The notes under the pieces are model-generated. The model was not told the origin of the DNA. It made no database searches and saw only the letters and a program-made list of their open reading frames with translations. From Phreatobacter sp. (GTDB taxonomy: Bacteria > Pseudomonadota > Alphaproteobacteria > Rhizobiales > Phreatobacteraceae), in assembly GCF_027532945.1 (NCBI RefSeq), contig NZ_JAPZTZ010000012.1, positions 1 to 64,000 of the forward strand: a stretch of 64,000 nt of DNA, written 5' to 3'. How positions within the stretch are numbered: position 1 is the stretch's first letter; the number at the start of each line of letters is the position of its first letter. Both the position numbers and the translations under genes were made by a program. Positions 44,674 through 54,518 of this stretch are shown here, one piece after another.

Positions 44674-45416
44674 CCGACAAGGGGACCGCTCTCGCCGAGC
44701 GCCTGACCAAGACCGAGCGCGAGCAGCGCTGGGCCAACCAGAAGCCGGTGGACGCGGCGACGCTGATCCTCATCGACCGCTCGGGCAAGAAGCCCAAGGT
44801 GCTGATGGGCAAGCGGCGCGACGACCTCAAATTCATGCCGGGAAAGTTCGTCTTCCCCGGCGGCCGCCGCGATCCCGACGACCGCGCCATGCCGGTCTTC
44901 GGCACGCTGAGCGACCTCATCCAGGCGCGCCTCATGGCGCGCGTCCAGCGCCCCTCCATGTCGCGCGCCCGCTCGCTGGCCCTCACAGCCATCCGTGAGA
45001 CCTGCGAAGAGACGGGCCTGCTGCTTGGCACCCGCGAGGCCGGGAAGCCGGAGAGCGTGCCGAAGGGCTGGGAAGCCTTTGCCGAGCACGGCATCTTCCC
45101 CAACCTCGAATCCCTCCACTTCGTCGCCCGCGCCATCACCCCGCCACGCCGGCCGAAGCGCTTCGACACCCGCTTCTTCGCCTGCGACGCCGATCACGTC
45201 ATGCACAAGATCGAGGGTGTGGTCGGACCGCATGCCGAGCTTACCGAGCTGAAATGGCTCACCCTTGAGGAGGCCCTCCACGAGGACCTGCCGACCATCA
45301 CCACGGTGGTGCTGGAGGAACTCGGCGACCGCATTTCCAAGGGCTTTTCGCCGCTTCTGCCGGTCCCCTTCTATTTCATGGTGCGCAAGGAATTCCGCCG
45401 CGAGATCATCGAATGA
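44670..45416 (+). CDS. NUDIX hydrolase
   Basis: FVFPGGRRDPDDR...LTAIRETCEETGLLLG; GTGA overlap with the upstream CDS. Confidence 0.9.
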   Translation: MTDKGTALAERLTKTEREQRWANQKPVDAATLILIDRSGKKPKVLMGKRRDDLKFMPGKFVFPGGRRDPDDRAMPVFGTLSDLIQARLMARVQRPSMSRARSLALTAIRETCEETGLLLGTREAGKPESVPKGWEAFAEHGIFPNLESLHFVARAITPPRRPKRFDTRFFACDADHVMHKIEGVVGPHAELTELKWLTLEEALHEDLPTITTVVLEELGDRISKGFSPLLPVPFYFMVRKEFRREIIE

Positions 45417-45511
45417 GCGTCACCGCCTCGTGATTTGAGGCAGGACAAGGCCACGTCCTAGAAGCTGCTCCAGGAAGCCGCGGCAGGGTGCCGCACCGGG
45501 GAGCTTCTCAC

Positions 45512-46444
45512 ATGATCAAGCCTTGGCTTCTGCGCCTGCATCGCTGGCTGACACTCGCCTTCGCCCTGCCGCTGGCGGTGATCATCCTGTCCGGGCTAAT
45601 CTTGTCGGTCGAGCCGGCGGCGCAGGTGGTGGCGGCAAAGCCGGGCAGCGTCACCGCCGAGAAGCTCGTCGCGCTCCTCGCCCAGCATGACCCCGAAGGC
45701 AAGGCGCGCTCGCTCTCCTTCCGAGCCTATGAGAATCGCCTGTCCATCGGCGGCGTCAGGCCTGACGACACGATCGACGTGGACGTCGTGACAGGCCGCG
45801 AACTGACCGAAGACGGAACGGTCTCCAACCTCTTCTACTATTCGCGCGTCCTGCACGAGACGCTGATGCTGGACCTCGGCTGGCTCGTCCATTTATCGAC
45901 CATGGCCATGGTCCTGCTCATGGTGATCGGCATCGCCATGGGCTGGCCGCGCCTCGCCAACACGGTGTCTGGCTGGCACAAGGGCGTCGCCTGGGGCCTC
46001 CTGCCGCTGCTGGTGCTGAGCCCCCTCACCGGCCTCTTCCTCGCCTGGGGCATCAGCTTCACGAGCCCGCCGCCCGCCGGCCCGCGTGGCGCGCCCGTCT
46101 CCATGGTCGACGCCGTCCGCAAGCTCGGCGAGAGCCATGACCTTTCAAACCTCGTCTGGATCCGCGGCCGCGGTGGTCGGCTCCTGGCCCGCGTGGTCGA
46201 TGGCGGCGAATTCCGCGTCTATGCGGTCGGCGAACAGGGCCTCACCGCCACGTCGCGCAACTGGGTGCGGCTCTTCCACGAGGGCAATTTCGCCGGCATC
46301 TGGTCGGCACTGATGAACGTCGTCATTTCCATCGCGCTGGTCGGCCTGATGGGCACCGGCCTCGTCATCTGGGCCCGCCGGCGCTTCCGCAAGCGCCGCC
46401 CCCGGCCGACGCCTGTGCTGCCGCAGGCGGTCACAACGGGCTGA
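45512..46444 (+). CDS. PepSY-associated TM domain protein
   Basis: MIKPWLLRLHRWLTLAFALPLAVIILSGLILS, DLGWLVHLSTMAMVLLMVIGIAMGWPRL. Confidence 0.88.
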   Translation: MIKPWLLRLHRWLTLAFALPLAVIILSGLILSVEPAAQVVAAKPGSVTAEKLVALLAQHDPEGKARSLSFRAYENRLSIGGVRPDDTIDVDVVTGRELTEDGTVSNLFYYSRVLHETLMLDLGWLVHLSTMAMVLLMVIGIAMGWPRLANTVSGWHKGVAWGLLPLLVLSPLTGLFLAWGISFTSPPPAGPRGAPVSMVDAVRKLGESHDLSNLVWIRGRGGRLLARVVDGGEFRVYAVGEQGLTATSRNWVRLFHEGNFAGIWSALMNVVISIALVGLMGTGLVIWARRRFRKRRPRPTPVLPQAVTTG

Positions 46445-46513
46445 TCACCGGCCTCCGCGCTTGTCATCGGGGCGTCTTCCCGCCATGGGAGGCGTCCCCT
46501 TGAAAAGCGCCCC

Positions 46514-47683
46514 ATGAGCATCGCTCCGCCCTCCACCGACACGTTCACCCGCCCGCAGGTCCTCTCGCTCGCCGCAGCGATCTCCTGCGTCGTGACGGTT
46601 GGCATCGGCCTGTCGCTGTCGATCCCGCTCCTCTCCTTCGCCCTCGACGCCAAGGGCGCCTCGCGCACCCTGATCGGTCTCAACACCGCCATGCCAGGTG
46701 TGGCGACGCTGGTCTGCGCCCCCTTCATTTCCGGCTGGGCGCGGCGCTTCGGCATGGCGCCGACGCTCGCCGGCGCGATCCTGGTGGCGGCTGCGAGCCT
46801 CCTCGCCTTCAATGCGGTCACGCCGATCTGGGTCTGGTTCCCCATTCGCTTCGCCCTCGGCGCGGCGCTCAGCGTGCTGTTCGTTCTCTCCGAATACTGG
46901 ATCAACGCTGCTGCCCCGGAGAGCCGGCGTGGCCTTGTCCTAGGCGTCTATGCCACGGCCCTGTCGCTCGGCTTCGCACTGGGGCCGCAGGTCCTTGGCC
47001 TGCTCGGCACGACGGGCTGGCCGCCCTATCTCGCCGGCGCGGCCATCCTGCTCCTCTCCGGCATCCCCATCGCCATCGCCGGCGGCCGCGCCCCGCCCAT
47101 CGAGGACAAGCCAAGCGCCGGCTTCCTGTCCTTCTTCTGGCTGGTCCCCTCGGCAACGCTCGCAGCCCTCGTCTTCGGCGCGGCGGAAACCTCCTCGATC
47201 GCTCTGCTGCCGCTCTACGGCACGGCGATCGGGCTCGAAACCTCGGCGGCCATCGGCCTGGTCTCGGCTTTCGTGCTTGGCAACGTGCTCTTCCAGATCC
47301 CCATGGGCATCATCGCCGACCGCACAGACCGCCGCCTCGTCCTGCTGTTCTGCGGGGTGTCGGGCGTGCTGGGCATGGGCGCCCTCGCCTTCGTCGCCCT
47401 GCCGCCGATTGGCATCTTCATCCTGCTGATGGTCCTCGGCGGGCTCGTCGCCGGCCTCTACACGGTCGGCCTTGCCCATCTCGGCAGTCGCTTCAAGGGC
47501 GCGGACCTTGCCCAGGCCAACGCCGCCTTCGTCGTCTTCTATTCGGTCGGGCTCATCATCGGCCCGCCGCTCGGCGGCGCCGGCATGGATCTCTGGCCGC
47601 CGCATGGCCTGCCGGCGACGCTGGCGGCCATGTTCCTCGTCTATGTCATCGTGGTCGCGCTGCGCATGGCCCGGCGCGGCTGA
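46514..47683 (+). CDS. MFS transporter
   Basis: About 12 hydrophobic segments; AGWARRFGMAPTLAG and GIIADRTDRRLVLL MFS loops. Confidence 0.9.
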   Translation: MSIAPPSTDTFTRPQVLSLAAAISCVVTVGIGLSLSIPLLSFALDAKGASRTLIGLNTAMPGVATLVCAPFISGWARRFGMAPTLAGAILVAAASLLAFNAVTPIWVWFPIRFALGAALSVLFVLSEYWINAAAPESRRGLVLGVYATALSLGFALGPQVLGLLGTTGWPPYLAGAAILLLSGIPIAIAGGRAPPIEDKPSAGFLSFFWLVPSATLAALVFGAAETSSIALLPLYGTAIGLETSAAIGLVSAFVLGNVLFQIPMGIIADRTDRRLVLLFCGVSGVLGMGALAFVALPPIGIFILLMVLGGLVAGLYTVGLAHLGSRFKGADLAQANAAFVVFYSVGLIIGPPLGGAGMDLWPPHGLPATLAAMFLVYVIVVALRMARRG

Positions 47684-47704
47684 CCGCCAGGACCGGCCGT
47701 TCCC

Positions 47705-50557
47705 TCAGGCGGCGTGGGCGAGATCGCGCTCTTCCGCCGCGAGATGGGCCTCCACCCGGGCGATGAAGGTATCAAGGCCCTCCGGCTTGGCGAGGTCGGC
47801 CGCAGGCCGGGCTGCCAGAGTGGCGATGCCGGCATGGCCGAGATTGCCGGCGGACCCCTTGAGCTGGTGCAGGAAGCCGCCGAGTGCGGCGACGTCGCCG
47901 GCCGTACCCGCGAGGCGGATATCGGCAAGCAGCCGGCGGGATTCGGCGACGAACATCTCGATGAGCTCGCGCGACGCCTCCGGGCCGATTTCGTCGAACA
48001 GCGCCCGCCGCGCCGCATGATCGACGGCACCGGCGACCACTGGCGCCGCTGCGGCGGCAGGGGCCGGCCGGGCGAGATCGCCGAAGGCACGCTCCAGCTT
48101 CTCGCGCGTGACGGGCTTGGCCAGGAACTCGTCCATGCCGGCATCGAGGCAGGCCTGGCGGTCGGAGGCGAAGGCGTTGGCGGTGAGACCGATGATAGCG
48201 GTGTCGCGGTTCAAGCCGTCGCCGGCCCGGATGGCCCGCGTCGTCTGCGTACCGTCCATCACCGGCATCTGCATGTCCATGACGATGACGTCGAAGGGCG
48301 TGCGCGCGCAGAGATCCAGCGCAATACCGCCATGTTCGGCGACCGTGACCGCATGGCCCATGGCGGTGAGTAGCAGCGTCGCGACCTGCTGGTTCACCGG
48401 ATTGTCCTCGACGAGCAGCACCTTGAGACGGGAGGGAAGCTGGCTGCGCGGCCCGCGCTCGGCGACGGGCGCCGCCTCGGCGACCTCACGGGCGGGCACG
48501 TCGAACCAGAAGATCGAGCCCTTGCCGAGGTCGCTCTCGACGCCGATCTCGCCGCCCATCGCCTCGACGATGCGCTTGCAGATGGCAAGGCCGAGGCCGG
48601 TGCCGCCGAACCTCCGGGTGATCGAGGCATCGACCTGGGAGAACTCCTTGAACAGCCGGTCGCGGGTGTCCTCGGCGATGCCGATTCCGGAATCGACAAC
48701 GGAGAAGCGCAGGGCCGAACGCCCACTGGCCATCAGCCGCGTCGCGACCGAGACGACGACACCACCGGTGAGCGTGAACTTCACGGCATTGCCGACGAGG
48801 TTGATGAGCACCTGGCGGATGCGCGTGCCGTCCGCCTCGATGTGGTCGGGGACATCGTCGGCGATGACGAGGTCGAAGCTGAGCCCCTTTTCGGTGGCGC
48901 GCGGGCCCAGCATCTCCTTCACCGAGGTGGCGAGACCGCGCAGGTCGACGACCGAACGCTCCAGCGTGATCGCGCCGGAATCGAGCTTCGAATAGTCCAG
49001 CACGTCGTTGACGATATCGAGCAGTGCCTCGCCGCAACCGGTGATGGTCTTCAGATAGCCCCGCTGCTCGGCCGAAAGCTCGGTGGCCTCGAGGATCGAC
49101 GACATGCCGATAATGCCGTTGAGCGGCGTGCGGATCTCATGGCTCATGGTGGCGAGGAAGGCGGTGCGGACCTGCGAGGCCTTCTCGGCCGTGTCGCGGG
49201 CGTCGCGCAGCGCCTGTTCCGAACGCCGGCGCTCGGTCACGTCGGTATAGGTCTGGACGAAGCCGCCGCCGGGCAGGTGCCGGGTGCAAATCTCCAGCAC
49301 GATGCCGTCGCCGCGCCGGTGCTCGCGCACCGAAAGGACATCGGGATCGGGCTCGGCGCCGCCATGCAGGTCCACGACGATGGACTCGCCGATGGTCCGT
49401 TCGTGGGTGAGCAGGTCGCTGAGTTCGAAACCCGTCTGCGTGAAGGAGTCAGACAGGCCAAGGAGTGTCAGGGCATTCTGATTGACGACGGCCACATGGC
49501 CGTTCGCGTCAACCATGAGGATGCCCTGGGCCATGTTGTTGAGGGTCAGGTCCCGTTCCCGCGCCGTGGCCTTGGCAGCGGTCCGGCTGCGCGTCAGCTT
49601 AGCCAGCGCCTCGCCGAAGCGCCGCCAATAGGCGATGCCGAGCAGGATGACCGCGAGCACGCCGACCGACAGGCCAGTGGCGATCAGGCGAGTCTGGGCT
49701 TTCTGGTCGAGCCGGCGGGCCCGCGCATCGATGTCGTCGACGCGCACGACAACGATCAGTGGCCAGTCGGGCACGGCCCGATAGGCGGTGACGCGGTCGG
49801 CGTCAGGCCCTTCGCCATTCTCGGTCCATTGGTCGCGTGACAGGGCGCGGCGCAGGCCCGCCATGTCGGCGAACGGGGCGCCAAGTGTCTCGCGTGACAG
49901 GCCGGCCATGGCGCGCACCGCACCGTCCCGACCCACGACGGTGATACCGCCGCCCTTGCCGAGATCGATCGATTCATAGAAGCGCGACAGGTAGTAGGGG
50001 TCCAGCGAGGCGACGATCACGCCGCGGAAAGCGCCGGTCTCATCGGTGATGCGGCGCGTCAGCTGGATCGACCAGCGCCCGGAGGCGCGGCCGAGCACCG
50101 GCTTGCTGATGAACAGTGTGTCGCTCGTGGCATCGACATGGACACGGAAATGCTCGCGGTCGCTGAGGTCGACCCGCGGTGCCGCGCCCGCCGTGGTGGT
50201 CGATTCCATCCGGCCATCGGCGCCAATGATGGTGAACTGCAGCGCCAAATCCTTGAAGCTGTACTGGTTCTTCACCCAGGCACCGAGATCGAAACGACCG
50301 GGATAGCGCAGATAATCCTGGCGGATGAATTTGATGGTGTTGTCGGTCTCGACGATCGCCCCGCGGATATGCTCCTGGAACAGGCGCCCATAATTCTGCG
50401 CGGTCTGCGTCGCGATGCGCTGTGCGAAGGCGCGCTCCTGCCGGATGTCGGCTTCCACCGCCGTCCAGACCAGGGCGATGACGGCGAGGCCGAGAAAGGT
50501 CGCCAGCAGGATGATGTGGCGCACCGAACGTTGGGCGCTGACCTGGGACTGTGCCAT
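47705..50557 (-). CDS. Hybrid sensor histidine kinase/response regulator (extracytoplasmic Cache-like sensor, PAS, HisKA, HATPase, REC, HPt)
   Basis: [60 protein letters not shown], HPt-like [13 protein letters not shown]. Confidence 0.95.
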   Translation of the reverse strand: MAQSQVSAQRSVRHIILLATFLGLAVIALVWTAVEADIRQERAFAQRIATQTAQNYGRLFQEHIRGAIVETDNTIKFIRQDYLRYPGRFDLGAWVKNQYSFKDLALQFTIIGADGRMESTTTAGAAPRVDLSDREHFRVHVDATSDTLFISKPVLGRASGRWSIQLTRRITDETGAFRGVIVASLDPYYLSRFYESIDLGKGGGITVVGRDGAVRAMAGLSRETLGAPFADMAGLRRALSRDQWTENGEGPDADRVTAYRAVPDWPLIVVVRVDDIDARARRLDQKAQTRLIATGLSVGVLAVILLGIAYWRRFGEALAKLTRSRTAAKATARERDLTLNNMAQGILMVDANGHVAVVNQNALTLLGLSDSFTQTGFELSDLLTHERTIGESIVVDLHGGAEPDPDVLSVREHRRGDGIVLEICTRHLPGGGFVQTYTDVTERRRSEQALRDARDTAEKASQVRTAFLATMSHEIRTPLNGIIGMSSILEATELSAEQRGYLKTITGCGEALLDIVNDVLDYSKLDSGAITLERSVVDLRGLATSVKEMLGPRATEKGLSFDLVIADDVPDHIEADGTRIRQVLINLVGNAVKFTLTGGVVVSVATRLMASGRSALRFSVVDSGIGIAEDTRDRLFKEFSQVDASITRRFGGTGLGLAICKRIVEAMGGEIGVESDLGKGSIFWFDVPAREVAEAAPVAERGPRSQLPSRLKVLLVEDNPVNQQVATLLLTAMGHAVTVAEHGGIALDLCARTPFDVIVMDMQMPVMDGTQTTRAIRAGDGLNRDTAIIGLTANAFASDRQACLDAGMDEFLAKPVTREKLERAFGDLARPAPAAAAAPVVAGAVDHAARRALFDEIGPEASRELIEMFVAESRRLLADIRLAGTAGDVAALGGFLHQLKGSAGNLGHAGIATLAARPAADLAKPEGLDTFIARVEAHLAAEERDLAHAA

Positions 50558-50789
50558 GGCGGGAAGATCCTGTAGCCGCTGTCCCGCGGACGCTCTCACG
50601 CGCCCCCTTCCGATGCGTAAATTTTGCTCGCATCTGGCCGCATCTTGCGGATGACACTAACGAACTCTTGTTGTGCCCCCGCCTGTCGCAGGGGCATTGC
50701 ATGAGCAGTTCGTTCACCCGTGAGGTGTAACCTGCTTGTGCTGGAGGCTCGTCGGCCGCATGGTCTGACGGCAACGTGGAATCGTGCCC

Positions 50790-51836
50790 ATGACCGTGAT
50801 GATCGTCGACGACGCGGAGACCAATCTCCTCGTCGTCAAATCCCTGGTCGATGCATGCGGAATTGCCGGGGCGAAAACCTTCAAGAGCCCCGTCGAGGCC
50901 CTCGACCAGCTCGAAACGCTCAATCCCGCACTCATCCTCGTGGACTACATGATGCCGGAACTCGATGGCATCGCCTTCATCCGCGAGGTCAGGGCCCGCT
51001 CCCATTTCAACGACACGCCGGTGGTCATGGTGACGACCAGCGACCAGCGCTCGGTGCGGCTGGAAGCGCTCTATGCGGGCGCCACCGATTTCATCCTCAA
51101 GCCCATCGATCCCGCCGAGTTCAAGGCCCGCGTGCGCAATCTCATGCAGCTCGCCGAGGCCCAGACCAAGCTCAAGGACCAGGCCGCCTGGCTCTCGCAG
51201 GAGGTCCACAAGGCGCTCGAGGTCGCCCGCGGCCGCGAGGCCGAGATCGTCACCCGTCTCGCGCGCGCCGCCGAACTGCGCGATCCCGAGACCGGTCAGC
51301 ATCTCGAACGCATGTCGCGCTATTCCGAGAAGATCGCCCGCGCCATGGACCTCGACAACGAGTTCTGCGAGCGGCTGCGCATCGCCGCGCCCATGCACGA
51401 CATCGGCAAGATCGGCATTCCCGACTCCATCCTGCTCAAGGAAGGGCCGCTGACGCCCGCCGAGCGGCAGGAGATGCAGAAGCACGCCCAGCGCGGCGGC
51501 GAGATCCTGGAGCGCTCGACCTCCGAGCTGATCCGGCTCGCGGGTGAAATCGCCATCTCCCACCATGAGCGCTGGGACGGCTCGGGCTATCCCTTTCGCC
51601 TCTCGGGCGAGGAGATCCCGCTCGCCGGCCGCATCACGGCCCTGGCGGACGTCTTCGACGCCCTGACCTCGGTGCGTCCCTACAAGGCGGCCTGGACGCC
51701 GGAAGAGGCGCGGTCCTACATCCTCGCGGAGCGCGGACGGCACTTCGGTCCCGGCTGCGTCGACGCCATGATGAAAGCCTGGGACGACATTCTCGCCATC
51801 CACGCCGAGCGTGCCGACCGGGTGCTGGTGGGCTGA
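50790..51836 (+). CDS. Response regulator with HD-GYP domain (RpfG-like)
   Basis: LILVDYMMPELDGIAFIREV, AAPMHDIGKIGIPDSILLKEGPL, AISHHERWDGSGYPFRLSGEEIPLAGRI. Confidence 0.95.
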   Translation: MTVMIVDDAETNLLVVKSLVDACGIAGAKTFKSPVEALDQLETLNPALILVDYMMPELDGIAFIREVRARSHFNDTPVVMVTTSDQRSVRLEALYAGATDFILKPIDPAEFKARVRNLMQLAEAQTKLKDQAAWLSQEVHKALEVARGREAEIVTRLARAAELRDPETGQHLERMSRYSEKIARAMDLDNEFCERLRIAAPMHDIGKIGIPDSILLKEGPLTPAERQEMQKHAQRGGEILERSTSELIRLAGEIAISHHERWDGSGYPFRLSGEEIPLAGRITALADVFDALTSVRPYKAAWTPEEARSYILAERGRHFGPGCVDAMMKAWDDILAIHAERADRVLVG

Positions 51837-51904
51837 GACTGCTGACAGCCTGCTGACACGATCTGGCAACAGCCTGGCTACAGTGGCGTCATGGAGGATG
51901 ACCC

Positions 51905-52102
51905 ATGGCCCAGTCTGCTGCATCGACCCCGATTGCCATCGACGAGGAAGTGGAAGCCGTGCTCGCCGAGTTCGACGGTGATCCGCGCCGCGCCATTCGC
52001 GCCCTGCTCGACGACATCGCCGCGCTGGCTGAGGACCAGCCGGCGCCGCTCTTCGACATGATCGGCTTCGGCGCAACCGCCGAACCTTACCCGCGTGACT
52101 GA
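51905..52102 (+). CDS. Small acidic hypothetical protein
   Basis: 65 aa AIDEEVEAVLAEFDGDPRRAIRALLDDIAALAEDQ; SD-like GGAGG (gtcatggaggatgaccc) upstream of ATG. Confidence 0.7.
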   Translation: MAQSAASTPIAIDEEVEAVLAEFDGDPRRAIRALLDDIAALAEDQPAPLFDMIGFGATAEPYPRD

Positions 52103-52106
52103 GGCG

Positions 52107-52313
52107 TCAGGCCGGAACGGCCTGCGTCGATCTATCGGGCCAGTCCTTGCCGAGGTCCTCGGGCGTCTCGGCGACAGCGGCGTCAGGCCGCGGCGTCAGC
52201 GGCACCTGCCCCGCGGGCCCACCGGGTATAGCCTCCGGCTCCTCGCGCACGGCCTCGACCGTGCCATCGCGCGCCACCAGGAAATCGATCTCTACGGGGT
52301 CCACACGGGCCAT
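52107..52313 (-). CDS. Small hypothetical protein
   Basis: 68 aa; strong SD AGGAGGAG 5 nt from ATG. Confidence 0.6.
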   Translation of the reverse strand: MARVDPVEIDFLVARDGTVEAVREEPEAIPGGPAGQVPLTPRPDAAVAETPEDLGKDWPDRSTQAVPA

Positions 52314-52401
52314 GTCGGCTCCTCCTCATGAAGGAGCCAACGCCGGGGTCTTCGTGCTGTTCCAAGGAGCGGCGCGGCGACAGTCGCCGCAGCGCCGGTC
52401 C

Positions 52402-54228
52402 TCACTCCACCGTGACGCTCTTGGCGAGGTTGCGCGGCTGGTCGACATCCGTGCCCATCTCCACCGCCGTGTGATAGGCGATGAGCTGGATCGGGACCGA
52501 ATAGACGATGGGCGCGATGGTCGCCGGCACGTCGGGCATGACGATGGTCGCCACGGTCTCGACCTCCGCGTGCTCGGCGCCCTTCTCGTCGGTGACGAGG
52601 ATGATCTGGCCGCCGCGCGCCGCCACCTCCTGCATGTTGGAGACGGTCTTCTCGTAGACCCTGTCGAAGGGCGCGATGACGATGACCGGCATGGTCTCGT
52701 CGATCAGCGCGATGGGCCCATGCTTCAGCTCGCCCGCCGCATAGCCCTCTGCATGGATGTAGGACAGCTCCTTGAGCTTCAGCGCACCCTCCATGGCGAT
52801 GGGATAGGATGTGCCGCGGCCGAGATAGAGAACGTCGCGGACCTTCGACAGGCCCTTGGCGATGCTGGCGATGTGGTCCTCCTGCCGCAGCGCCTCGTTC
52901 ATGTAGCGCGGCGCTTCCATCATGGCGCGCACCAGCGCCTCCTCATCGGCGCCCGAGATGAAGCCGCGCGCCTTGCCGGCGGCAATGGCGAGGGAGGCGA
53001 GAACGGCGAGCTGGCAGGTGAAGGCCTTGGTCGAGGCGACGCCGATCTCCGGGCCCGCCAGCGTCGGCATGACGATGTGGCTCTCGCGCGCGATGGTCGA
53101 GGTCGGCACGTTGACGACGGCGAGGACGTGCTGGCCGTTCTCCTTGGCGTAACGGAGCGAGGCCAGCGTGTCGGCCGTCTCGCCCGATTGCGAGACAACG
53201 ATCATCAGCCCGCCCGGCACCATCGGCGTCTCGCGGTAGCGGAACTCCGAGGCGATATCGATGTCGACCTGGATGCGGGCGAAGCGCTCGAACCAGTATT
53301 TGGCGGTGAGGCCGGCAAGATAGGCCGTGCCGCAGGCGGCGATGGAAATGCGCGGCAGCGCCGCCCAGTCGAAGGGCAGGTCCGCCGGCAGACGCACCTT
53401 GCCATTGGCCATGTCGAGGTAATGCGCGGTGGTGCGGGCGACCACCTCGGGCTGCTCGTAGATCTCCTTGAGCATGAAATGCTTGTGGTTGCCCTTGTCG
53501 ACCAGGAAGGCGGTGGCCGAGGAGCGGATCACCGGCCGCTGCACCACATGGCCCGCCTCGTCGCGGATCTCCACGGAGTTGCGGTCGAGGATCGCCCAGT
53601 CGCCCTCCTCGAGATAGGCCACCGCCGAGGTGAAGGGGGCGAGCGCGATGGCGTCGGAGCCAAGATACATCTCGCCGTCGCCATAACCGACCGCCAGCGG
53701 CGAGCCCTTGCGGGCGCCGATCAGCAGGTTGTCATTGCCCTCGAAGACGAAGGCGAGCGCGAAGGCGCCGCGCAGCCGCGGCAGGGCGGCGCCCACAGCC
53801 TCAACCGGGCTCTTGCCGGCCTTCATCTCCTGGCCGACGAGATGGGCGACGGTCTCGCTGTCGGTCTGCGTGGAGAAGACGACGCCTTTCGCCTCCAGCT
53901 CATGCCGCAGCTCGCGGAAATTCTCGATGATGCCGTTATGGACGACAGCGACGCCGTCCGAGGCATGGGGATGGGCATTGGTCTCGGTCGGGGCGCCATG
54001 GGTCGCCCAGCGGGTGTGGCCGATGCCGATCGTGCCGTGGAGCGGCGCCTTGGCGAGCGCCGCCTCGAGGTTCTTCAGCTTCCCCTCGGCGCGGCAGCGG
54101 GTGAGCACGCCATTCTCCAGCGTGGCGACGCCGGCGGAGTCATAGCCGCGATATTCGAGACGCTTGAGGCTGTCGACGAGTTGGCCCGCCACGGGCTCCT
54201 TGCCGAGAATGCCGATGATCCCGCACAT
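52402..54228 (-). CDS. glmS: Glutamine--fructose-6-phosphate aminotransferase
   Basis: MCGIIGILGKEPVAGQLVDSLKRLEYRGYDSAG, GIGHTRWATHGAPTETNAHPH, SQSGETADTLASLRYAKE, C-terminal NLAKSVTVE. Confidence 0.97.
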   Translation of the reverse strand: MCGIIGILGKEPVAGQLVDSLKRLEYRGYDSAGVATLENGVLTRCRAEGKLKNLEAALAKAPLHGTIGIGHTRWATHGAPTETNAHPHASDGVAVVHNGIIENFRELRHELEAKGVVFSTQTDSETVAHLVGQEMKAGKSPVEAVGAALPRLRGAFALAFVFEGNDNLLIGARKGSPLAVGYGDGEMYLGSDAIALAPFTSAVAYLEEGDWAILDRNSVEIRDEAGHVVQRPVIRSSATAFLVDKGNHKHFMLKEIYEQPEVVARTTAHYLDMANGKVRLPADLPFDWAALPRISIAACGTAYLAGLTAKYWFERFARIQVDIDIASEFRYRETPMVPGGLMIVVSQSGETADTLASLRYAKENGQHVLAVVNVPTSTIARESHIVMPTLAGPEIGVASTKAFTCQLAVLASLAIAAGKARGFISGADEEALVRAMMEAPRYMNEALRQEDHIASIAKGLSKVRDVLYLGRGTSYPIAMEGALKLKELSYIHAEGYAAGELKHGPIALIDETMPVIVIAPFDRVYEKTVSNMQEVAARGGQIILVTDEKGAEHAEVETVATIVMPDVPATIAPIVYSVPIQLIAYHTAVEMGTDVDQPRNLAKSVTVE

Positions 54229-54518
54229 GAAGGTCTGCTCCAAATCGGTCGTGGCGGGCGCAGGTCCCGTCCGAATCCGGCCCTTGATAGGCCGAAACAC
54301 CCCAAGGCGGGTTTAACGGCGGCGGCACCGCAGTGCGAAATGAATTGCTGTGACGTTGTGAGACAGGTTGGCGGGGAGGAGACCCCCTGCAGATCGACGC
54401 CAGCCGGCCGGTCTGCCGAACCTCCGGCCATAATGCCCGGGCAAGACGGGCTGCGGTTCAGGTGTGAAGGTCGGTCGAAGCAACGTGCCCTGCCTGGCGC
54501 AAGTGCAACCCACGACCC

